Source: a virus
Direction: 5' to 3' (one strand)
DNA length: 22,900 nucleotides
IMG/VR virus record: IMGVR_UViG_3300009082_000062
Location: 1 to 22,900 of that record
This document shows positions 16,136-22,371 of the stretch, one piece after another (positions within the stretch are counted from its first letter, which is position 1; the number at the start of each line of letters is the position of its first letter). The notes under the pieces were generated by a model, which was given only the letters and a program-made list of their open reading frames with translations, had not been told where the DNA came from and did not search any database. Made by a program: the position numbers and the translations under genes.

Positions 16136-16936
16136 ATGAAACTGATGGATCGCGCGCGGCGACTGTTGAAGTCGGTCACGGCGGCTGTCGAGCCCACCGC
16201 AGAAGAGCTTGAGAACGCTCCCGAAGAGGAGAGCGCGGGTTCGGAAGTGCGGAAGGCGTTCGACGCTGCGGCGGCTGAGCTTCAGTCGGAGATCGGTGGA
16301 GACGCCGAAGAGAACGAAGACGAGGTGGCTGAGGAGCCCATCGTGAAGGCGAAGGGAAAGAAAGCCCCGCCGGTCGAAGAGGAATCTGAGGAAGAGGACG
16401 AGGAAGAGGAAGGCGAAGAGGACGAGTCGAAGCCCTTCAAGGGCAAGAAGGCTCCTCCGTTCATGAAGAAGTCTGTCGAAGCGGCTGTCTCGGAAGATCC
16501 CGAGAGTGAGGCGGCGATGGACGTTGAGCCGTTCCTGAAATCCCTCGTGAAGGGAATCGATCGACGCATTGACGATCAGGCGACTCAGATTCGAGACATT
16601 GCCGAGACCAACGAGGCAATGTACTCCGTGCTGAAAGTCCTTGCGAAGGCCGTTCTCATGTCGGGGGAGATCACGAAGAGCGTGCATGAGTCTCTCGAAG
16701 CGATCGGGTCGGTTCCCGAGCCTCGCAAGGGGCAGCTCACTCTGATGGATCGGTTCCAGAAGAGCGGGGCGGATGCGACGGACTACGATCCTCGCGTTGC
16801 GAGGGCTACGCTCACCGAGCTTGCGAAGAGCAAGAAGCTCGACTCGCGTCAGGTCGGCGTCGTTGAGATGCGACTGAATCACGGCCAGGAACTTCCTGAC
16901 TTCTTCATTCCGTTCATGGAAAAGAAGTCTGAGTAG
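16136..16936 (+). CDS. Acidic scaffold-like capsid assembly protein
   Basis: 266 residues from ATG 16136, five bases after AGGAGG; an upstream GTG at 16103 in the same frame has no binding site. It starts with MKLMDRARRLLKSV, resembling the starts of the modular proteins. An acidic run (81-98) is flanked by two copies of KGKKAPP (about 74-80 and 103-109). The C-terminal half is helical (residues about 130-200). Seven K-S dipeptides are spread along it (near 12, 112, 135, 181, 209, 231 and 264). Position directly before the major capsid gene, high charge and helix content are the usual marks of scaffolds, which guide capsid assembly and are then degraded. No sequence family is recognised, so the call rests on context and composition. 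Confidence 0.7.
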   Translation: MKLMDRARRLLKSVTAAVEPTAEELENAPEEESAGSEVRKAFDAAAAELQSEIGGDAEENEDEVAEEPIVKAKGKKAPPVEEESEEEDEEEEGEEDESKPFKGKKAPPFMKKSVEAAVSEDPESEAAMDVEPFLKSLVKGIDRRIDDQATQIRDIAETNEAMYSVLKVLAKAVLMSGEITKSVHESLEAIGSVPEPRKGQLTLMDRFQKSGADATDYDPRVARATLTELAKSKKLDSRQVGVVEMRLNHGQELPDFFIPFMEKKSE

Positions 16937-16971
16937 TACGGGCTGAAGAAAGAACGAAGGAGGAAGCAGCA

Positions 16972-18369
16972 ATGAGTATGGAATACGGAAACGCCGCACT
17001 GAACGTGCTGGCGCAGCAGGCGGGAGACGGGTTCGCGATTGCGAACGATCTCGTCCTTGAAGACCTTCAGAAAGCCCTTTCTGCGGGTTACGGAACGGAC
17101 GCGGCGTCGTTCACAGGCGGTCGATCGCTGATGCCCGAGTCGTTGGACACGACTCTCGTCAGCGTTCTGCATTCGGTGGATGAGTCGAAGCTCTTCCAGC
17201 GACTGAAGAAAGAACCTGTCGGTTCGACGGTTCACCAGTGGACGAAGCGGACGGAAGTGGGCGCGGATGAAGGCGTGTTCGTGTCGGAAGGCGGGACCTC
17301 TCAGACGATGAACCAGACGCTCGCTCGCAAGACGCTGAACATGAAGTACATCCAGACCAAGCGTGAAGTGACGCTCCAGATGGCGACGGCGAAGAGCATC
17401 GAGGACGCCCAGGCGCTCGAACAGAACGCCGGTATGCTCCAGATCGTTCGTGTGGTGGAGAAAAACTGCTTCACTGGCAATGCGACGCATGTGACCGAGC
17501 AGTTCGACGGTCTCGAAGCCCTCCTCACGACCAACGTGATCGACATGCGGGGCAAAGACGCGACGACCAGCACGTTCGAGGACAAAATGTCGGAAGGTTG
17601 CAGGAGAATCCGCAACTACTTCGGCAAGGCGACTCTGAGCCTTTCGAGCACGATGGTCATGGAAGATCAGCAGAAGCTGCTTCGTGACAGACTGCGCGTT
17701 CGACCGGGCAAAGAGACGGACGGCGCGACCGTGTTCGACTTCTACCCGACGAAGTTCGGCCGACCGGAACTGCAGGACGACGTGTTCCTTCAGGAAGGTA
17801 GCACGCCGGTCACCGGCAGCCTCGCCGGAATCCCGACCGTTCCCACAGTCAACTCGATCGCGGCGGCTGCCCTTGCGGGTGGCTACTTCGTGGCGGCTGA
17901 CGCGGGAACCTACTACTACAAGATCGTGGCGACGAATGCCTACGGGGATTCGGTTGCAACGGCTGGGTCGAGCGTGGTCGTGGCTGCGGGAGATCGAGTG
18001 ACGATCAACGTAACGGGTGGCGCGACTCTCGGCACCTGCTACAAGATCTACCGATCGAAGAAGAACGCGGCGGATGCGACGGACTGTCGCTACATGAAGA
18101 CCGTGACGTACACGGGTGCCGCTCAGAACCTCTACGACACGAACTCGGACCTTCCGGGAACGTCGAGCGTGTACCTTCTGAACATGGACCCCAACTACGA
18201 CGCGATCGAGTGGAATCAGTTCCTCCCCGCGATGAAGTTCCAGTTGTACCCAAATTCTTCCGCCGTCTATCCTTTTCTTGTTTTGCTCTTTGGCGCGCTC
18301 GCTGTAAAAAAAGAAGAGCAATGTGTACGTATCCGGAATGTAGGATACAGCGGTTTGAGTTGGTTCTAG
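16972..18369 (+). CDS. Major capsid protein
   Basis: 465 residues from ATG 16972, with AAGGAGGAAG upstream. The N-terminal arm has LQKALSAGYGTDAASFTGG. It is followed by the HK97-fold core: VGSTVHQWTKRTEVGADEG, VSEGGTSQ, and KYIQTKREVTLQMATA. Residues about 295-395 form an inserted Ig/FN3-like domain (TYYYKIVATNAYGDS, then CYKIYRSKKNAADATDCRYM). The chain returns to the core at NMDPNYDAIEWNQFLPAMKF and ends with YPFLVLLFGALAVKKEEQ and VRIRNV, which looks like a natural capsid C-terminus. From about base 18250 codon use becomes distinctly less GC-rich than in the rest of the gene, just before the HNH gene. The protein forms the icosahedral shell; the arm may be trimmed by the protease (inference). 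Confidence 0.88.
   Translation: MSMEYGNAALNVLAQQAGDGFAIANDLVLEDLQKALSAGYGTDAASFTGGRSLMPESLDTTLVSVLHSVDESKLFQRLKKEPVGSTVHQWTKRTEVGADEGVFVSEGGTSQTMNQTLARKTLNMKYIQTKREVTLQMATAKSIEDAQALEQNAGMLQIVRVVEKNCFTGNATHVTEQFDGLEALLTTNVIDMRGKDATTSTFEDKMSEGCRRIRNYFGKATLSLSSTMVMEDQQKLLRDRLRVRPGKETDGATVFDFYPTKFGRPELQDDVFLQEGSTPVTGSLAGIPTVPTVNSIAAAALAGGYFVAADAGTYYYKIVATNAYGDSVATAGSSVVVAAGDRVTINVTGGATLGTCYKIYRSKKNAADATDCRYMKTVTYTGAAQNLYDTNSDLPGTSSVYLLNMDPNYDAIEWNQFLPAMKFQLYPNSSAVYPFLVLLFGALAVKKEEQCVRIRNVGYSGLSWF
17083..17142 (+). repeat. Shared capsid/protease motif, copy in the capsid protein
   Basis: It encodes residues 38-57 of the capsid protein, AGYGTDAASFTGGRSL followed by MPES, after QKALS. It is paired with 14832-14891 in the protease tail. 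Confidence 0.85.
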
Positions 18370-18401
18370 CCTACACTGAAAAAGTTCAAGTGAGTCAGAA
18401 C

Positions 18402-18425
18402 ATGTAGCCCCGTTGGGGACTACAT
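18402..18425 (+). terminator. Hairpin, possible terminator after the capsid gene
   Basis: ATGTAGCCCC pairs with GGGGACTACAT around a GTT loop, with one bulged A. There is no following T-run. Confidence 0.4.
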
Positions 18426-18439
18426 AGAATGTAGATAAG

Positions 18440-18461
18440 GTCTCATGCGACGGCTTGAGAC
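18440..18461 (+). other. Small hairpin between the capsid and HNH genes
   Basis: GTCTCA and TGAGAC form a perfect 6-bp stem (7 with a closing G-T pair) around a 10-base loop. Confidence 0.35.
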
Positions 18462-18467
18462 TGAAGT

Positions 18468-18508
18468 CCAACCGGCACCCACTGCTTGCTTCAGTGGGTG
18501 CCGGTTGG
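18468..18508 (+). other. Perfect 17-bp hairpin upstream of the HNH gene
   Basis: CCAACCGGCACCCACTG pairs without mismatch with its reverse complement at 18492-18508 around the 7-base loop CTTGCTT. It is very stable and lies 33 bases before the HNH start. No T-run follows, so it is more likely an RNA structure or recombination/processing element than a simple terminator. Confidence 0.65.
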
Positions 18509-18541
18509 CAACCCTTAAAGCAAGAATAGGGATAAAGAACC

Positions 18542-19054
18542 ATGACTGTACCCCACAGGTTCACCGCTAAGCAGAAAGAATCCATCAAGAAAGACTACGT
18601 TCTAGGAAGAACCACCAAAGAGATTGCGCTACGTTATGCGTGTGGCGTACAAACTGTGCGGAGAATCCTTCGCGCTTTGAGCGTACAGTGGCGTACCACA
18701 CCTCCCATGCTAGGGAAGAAGCACTCGGTAGAGACCAGAAGAAAAATTCGGAGGTCTTCACCAAAAAGGGAAAAGGCCCATGCTTGGAGAGGAGGTCGTG
18801 CCCATGTTCAAGGGTACGTACAGCTACTCGTACCTACTCACCCCAAATGCAACTCTCGTGGGTACGTCATGGAGCACCGATTAGTTATGGAGAAGTTCTT
18901 GGGGCGGTATTTACACCCCAAAGAGGGAGTTCACCATAAAAATGGGTGCAGAGAAGATAACCGACTTGAGAATTTAGAGTTGGTAGCTAAACCCGGAAGG
19001 CACCTTGCCCACGCAACGTGTCCTTACTGCCAACGATCATTTGCTGTTCGCTAA
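18542..19054 (+). CDS. Free-standing HNH homing-type endonuclease
   Basis: 170 residues from ATG 18542; the binding site (AGGGA, about 12 bases upstream) is weak. An N-terminal helix-turn-helix (residues about 6-46: TTKEIALRYACGVQTVRRIL) is followed by a NUMOD3-like DNA-binding segment (MLGKKHSVETRRKIRR). The HNH nuclease domain follows: RGYVMEHRLVMEKFLGRYL, then EGVHHKNGCREDNRLENLEL with H131/H132 and the N residues. A CPYC pair sits near the end. HNH proteins of this type cut DNA of related phages so that their own gene and flanks are copied across. It sits immediately downstream of the capsid gene and is less GC-rich than its neighbours, as expected of a mobile gene. No intron or intein around it was recognised. 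Confidence 0.85.
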   Translation: MTVPHRFTAKQKESIKKDYVLGRTTKEIALRYACGVQTVRRILRALSVQWRTTPPMLGKKHSVETRRKIRRSSPKREKAHAWRGGRAHVQGYVQLLVPTHPKCNSRGYVMEHRLVMEKFLGRYLHPKEGVHHKNGCREDNRLENLELVAKPGRHLAHATCPYCQRSFAVR

Positions 19055-19077
19055 CCCAAACTTACCAAAGATCACTA

Positions 19078-19098
19078 AGCAGGGCATCTAGCCCCGCT
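19078..19098 (+). other. Small hairpin after the HNH gene
   Basis: AGCAGGGC and GCCCCGCT form a stem with one A-C mismatch around ATCTA. It lies just before the AGGAGG site of the next gene; the role is uncertain. Confidence 0.35.
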
Positions 19099-19124
19099 GA
19101 AATTCTCCAGGAGGACGAACCATC

Positions 19125-19550
19125 ATGGCCAAGACGATTGACGACGCGAAAGCCCCGAAGACCCCGAAGCCGAAGGCTAAGAAAGAAGCTGAGGTTGTAG
19201 CTGAGGGGGAAGAGAAGACGCCGCAGGAGCGTCTTGACGAAACGGTTGAGGGAGTGAACGAGGCTCTGCCGAACATTCCTGACCTTGCTGCCGTCAACGA
19301 CCCGGTTGACCCCGACTCTCGAATGGGTGTTGCTGACATCACGACGAATGCGAACAAGCCCCTCGACCCGATTGTTGCGAAGAGCAAGGACGGCAACGTT
19401 CGTATCTTCGCTCCTGAACTTCGTGGTGGTCGAATGTTCGTGTCTGGTTTCGACGGGCAGATCCTCTTTGACTCTCATGGAGAGGCTGTCGTGTCGGTTG
19501 CTGTTGCTCAGAAGCTCATTTCCACCAACTCCACTATCTCTCTCGCCTAG
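19125..19550 (+). CDS. Small protein of unknown function downstream of the capsid gene
   Basis: 141 residues from ATG 19125, behind AGGAGG. The first 30 residues are Lys/Ala/Pro-rich and probably disordered (KAPKTPKPKAKKEAE). An acidic helix follows, and then a compact beta-rich C-terminal part (NVRIFAPELRGGRMFVSGF, then DGQILFDSHGEAVVSVAVAQ). I do not recognise the family. Small genes after the major capsid gene often encode decoration, head-completion or head-tail joining proteins, and one of those roles is plausible. Codon use is GC-rich like the capsid gene, unlike the HNH gene between them. It is therefore likely that it was the capsid gene's original neighbour before the HNH gene arrived. 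Confidence 0.7.
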   Translation: MAKTIDDAKAPKTPKPKAKKEAEVVAEGEEKTPQERLDETVEGVNEALPNIPDLAAVNDPVDPDSRMGVADITTNANKPLDPIVAKSKDGNVRIFAPELRGGRMFVSGFDGQILFDSHGEAVVSVAVAQKLISTNSTISLA

Positions 19551-19566
19551 CATTCCAGTCTAGCAC

Positions 19567-19642
19567 CTAACTAGGCGCGTTTGCTTCTGCCTCGCGCGCC
19601 TACTGACACGCGCTACCCCTCCCGGCAAACGCGCCTAGTTAG
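19567..19642 (+). repeat. Perfect 18-bp inverted repeat with a 40-base structured loop
   Basis: CTAACTAGGCGCGTTTGC at 19567-19584 is the exact reverse complement of 19625-19642. The loop contains a second nested pair, GCGCG and CGCGC. A short TTT follows the right arm. It may act as a terminator before the fibre gene, or be a recombination or mobile-element trace. Confidence 0.75.
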
Positions 19643-19671
19643 TTTCTACTTCCACAACAGGAGAAAAATCC

Positions 19672-22362
19672 ATGCCGAAGAAAGACTACTCAGGTCGTGA
19701 CCTTCGCCTCGACGAGATTGCGAATTTCATTGCTGTCGACGTTGACGACGATGGAAACCCCGACGCCGTAGGTGTCTGCAATCCCGATGGTTCCCCGGTG
19801 GGAGCCTCAGCTCGTCTCATCGACGACTGTGAAGTCTACACGGACTGGTCTGCTGTAGCGGCCAGTGCTGCGGACACGATCGCTGCGAGCACGACGCACA
19901 GGATCGGAGCGAAGTCGGTGTCGTTCGCGAAGAACGGAACCGCTGTGATTGCTGCGATTCAGAAGTCGTGGCCCGTCGCGATCAACTACGGAGTGGAGGA
20001 GGCGGCGAGGGAGGCGATTCAGTGGACGATGTACCTGCCAACGGTGGTAGGTGTCACGAACGTTTTCATTCGCCTGGGAAAAGACGCTACGAACTACGCG
20101 CAGGTGACGGTCCCTGTCGCTTCTTTGAAAGGAGCACAGTGGAACAGAATCTCTGTTCAGTTCCTCGACGACACAGCCTGGACGCAGGTTGGCACGGGCT
20201 TTGACACGGCGGATCTTCGCTACATTGCTATTGGAATCACGACGGCGGCTGCCGCAACGGCGATTGCAGGAATCCTTATCGACAATATCTTGTCGATCGA
20301 CTATGTAGAGACGAACATGCGTGCGTCGATCACCGTTACGACGGCGGGTGTCACGAAGATCGAGGGTGGAGTCGGAGGGGCGATTCTCGACGTGACGGCA
20401 GATGGTGGGAACAACGCCGCCTTCGTGCAGTCGAACAGCTTGGCCACCGAAGTAACAGTGGCTACTCTCGCCACAGAAGCCACCGCAGCTACTCTAGCTA
20501 CTGAGGCGACTGTTGCAACGCTTGCCACGGAAGCGACCGTTGCTACGCTTGGGACTGAAGCTACGTTGGCAACGTTGGCTACCGAAGCCACGACTGCAAA
20601 AGAAGCCACGCTCGCGTTGGTCGCTACCGAGGCGACTCTTGCTACGCTCGCAACAGAAGCCACGACGGCGAAGGAGGCGACTCTTGCTCTGGTTGCGACA
20701 GAGGCCACTCTCGCAACTCTCGGGACAGAGGCGACACTTGCAACGCTTGCAACGGAAGCAACAGCAGCGACCCTCGCGACCGAGGCCACCGCAGCGACGC
20801 TGGCGACCGAGGCTACGACGGCGAAAGAAGCGACGCTGGCTCTTGTCGCGACGGAGGCCACGACCGCAAAAGAGGCAACACTCGCGCTGGTAGCCACGGA
20901 GGCAACGGTATCCACCCTCGCCACCGAGGCGACCGTCGCAACATTGGCGACAGAGGCGACCCTCAGCACAATCGAGAGCGAGACATCCAACATAGAGTCT
21001 AGCGTCGATGAGATGAAGAACGTCGTCTATGCGAACGATGCCGTCGTTGGAGTGGGAAAAGGGAACCTCGGTGCGGCAAAGTACGAGGCCGCGCTCACTA
21101 CGGTCACCGCAGGAAACGCTGCTATATCGAAGGCGGACCAATATGGAAGACTGCACGTAAACGTATCCGCCGCCGACGCAGGGTTGGCCACGTCCGCGAA
21201 GCAGGACACGGGGAACAGTTCGCTGTCAAACATCGACGGGAAGCTGGGGACGCTCGGCCAGAAGGCCATGTCGGGGTCAGCCCCGGTGGTGATGGCGAGC
21301 GACCAGAGTGCTCTGCCGACTAGGGGTGAGGTGGTGTTGCTTGGGAGCTACACCTCGTCTGGTTCGTGGAATCTGATCGGAGGGGCGACGAACTTAGGCA
21401 CGCGGGACTCTGAGGGTGTCCGAGGCACGAATGGGATTAAGTTTGATGGTGCGGGTAGTGGCGTCGGAGTGTACTGCGGGATTGAGACTACCTTCACAGC
21501 TGTAGGGGTCCCGAGAACGGCACGGAACATTCAGTTGCGCGTTATTTTCTCTTGCGTCGATGGTGCTACGTATGGGACTTTACAAATTAGGGTTCGCGCC
21601 GGAGCTAACGAGCGGACGTTCACCGTACCGCAATCCAGTCTCCTGTCTTACTGGAACGTCGTGTACATCCCGTGGGAAGACCCCTCTTACGCTTTGTCGG
21701 TCAACACGTTACCGAGCGAAGCGGCATTGACGCGGGTCTACTTTGAGGTCGATGACACTTCTGGATCGACATACATCGTCAATGAGATTTCCCTCTGCGC
21801 GACCTATGCACCCCTTGCGGACAAGTATGGCAACCCGATCACAAGCAAGGACGAGGGGTCTGCTGTCCAGTCCATCGACACGAATGTACGGTCGAACACC
21901 GCCCAAGCGGCTTCCGACGCGGCGGCTCCCGCGCAAGTAGTGGCCCTTGGAGCGAAGTACGAGTCTGCGCTGACCTCGGTCGGTACGACGAACGACATCA
22001 CCGCGCTGAAGGCCACGAAGGACGGGCGGCTCATCGTGGAGGAAAAGGACTCCGCGACGCACTGGGAGTACCACGGGAACTTCGCGGCGGCGCAGACAGA
22101 CCTCGTCTTGAAGGCCGCGCCGGGAGCGGGGCTGAAAATCCGCATCCTCGGCTACTCCATGAGCACGGACGCCGCCGTGTCCTTCAACGTGCAGGACGCG
22201 GACGACGCGACGGTGCTCGGGACGAAGTACCTGACGGCACGGCAGACGATCCACGTCGAGAGATGCGACTACCGCGCCCCGACGAACAAGGCGCTGGAGT
22301 TGGACACCATAGGGGCGGTGAACCATTCCATCGACATCCACGGCGATGTGGTGCCCGCGTAG
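19672..22362 (+). CDS. Fibre-like structural protein with a long 6/9-residue (ATx) repeat
   Basis: 896 residues from ATG 19672, behind CAGGAG. Residues 1-250 look like a beta-sandwich domain with LIDDCEVYTDWSAVAAS at its start and IRLGKDATNYAQVTVP inside it. Residues 257-433 are 21 repeat units of nine (LATEATVAT type) or six (EATLAT/EATTAK type) residues. A linker with NIDGKLGTLGQKAMSGSAP and VVMASDQSALP follows; this phrase recurs in environmental phage fibres. A second beta-sandwich occupies about 560-710, and a C-terminal small beta domain (LKIRILGYSMSTDAAVSF) ends the chain. The protein is probably a trimeric tail or head fibre, perhaps host-recognising at the C-terminal end. The 3' third is more GC-rich than the middle, suggesting a swapped tip domain. 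Confidence 0.75.
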   Translation: MPKKDYSGRDLRLDEIANFIAVDVDDDGNPDAVGVCNPDGSPVGASARLIDDCEVYTDWSAVAASAADTIAASTTHRIGAKSVSFAKNGTAVIAAIQKSWPVAINYGVEEAAREAIQWTMYLPTVVGVTNVFIRLGKDATNYAQVTVPVASLKGAQWNRISVQFLDDTAWTQVGTGFDTADLRYIAIGITTAAAATAIAGILIDNILSIDYVETNMRASITVTTAGVTKIEGGVGGAILDVTADGGNNAAFVQSNSLATEVTVATLATEATAATLATEATVATLATEATVATLGTEATLATLATEATTAKEATLALVATEATLATLATEATTAKEATLALVATEATLATLGTEATLATLATEATAATLATEATAATLATEATTAKEATLALVATEATTAKEATLALVATEATVSTLATEATVATLATEATLSTIESETSNIESSVDEMKNVVYANDAVVGVGKGNLGAAKYEAALTTVTAGNAAISKADQYGRLHVNVSAADAGLATSAKQDTGNSSLSNIDGKLGTLGQKAMSGSAPVVMASDQSALPTRGEVVLLGSYTSSGSWNLIGGATNLGTRDSEGVRGTNGIKFDGAGSGVGVYCGIETTFTAVGVPRTARNIQLRVIFSCVDGATYGTLQIRVRAGANERTFTVPQSSLLSYWNVVYIPWEDPSYALSVNTLPSEAALTRVYFEVDDTSGSTYIVNEISLCATYAPLADKYGNPITSKDEGSAVQSIDTNVRSNTAQAASDAAAPAQVVALGAKYESALTSVGTTNDITALKATKDGRLIVEEKDSATHWEYHGNFAAAQTDLVLKAAPGAGLKIRILGYSMSTDAAVSFNVQDADDATVLGTKYLTARQTIHVERCDYRAPTNKALELDTIGAVNHSIDIHGDVVPA
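20440..20970 (+). repeat. 21-unit repeat in the fibre gene (17 nonads, 4 hexads)
   Basis: It encodes 177 residues of the pattern A-T-x, with x cycling through Leu, Glu and Val/Ala/Thr. Every unit is 9 or 6 residues. Protein units are nearly identical, but synonymous codons differ strongly from unit to unit. Confidence 0.9.
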
Positions 22363-22371
22363 GAGGACGGC

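Larger units (their letters stand above)
18370..18541. other. Structured non-coding stretch between the capsid and HNH genes
   Basis: 172 bases without a gene. Three hairpins follow one another (18402-18425, 18440-18461 and 18468-18508). I could not fit the conserved core of a group I or group II intron here. It could be capsid transcript 3'-end structure or part of the mobile endonuclease cassette. Confidence 0.5.

Noticed and set aside
16879-18588. Long open frame on the minus strand opposite the capsid gene (569 codons)
   Set aside because: It lies opposite a clear capsid protein, is rich in Arg/His/Val runs typical of the complement of GC-rich coding DNA, and has no protein motif.
18370-19124. 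Group I intron or intein interrupting the capsid gene
   Set aside because: The capsid protein reads through to a natural-looking C-terminus, the next gene has its own AGGAGG and ATG, and I could not place the conserved P/Q/R/S intron core or intein splice blocks.
20440-20970. CRISPR array or DNA tandem repeat
   Set aside because: The periodicity is in the protein (27- and 18-base units in frame). The DNA units are not identical and there are no unique spacers.
19672-22362. Diversity-generating retroelement target in the fibre gene
   Set aside because: No reverse transcriptase gene or template repeat is visible in the window, and the C-terminus shows no C-lectin-type variable region.
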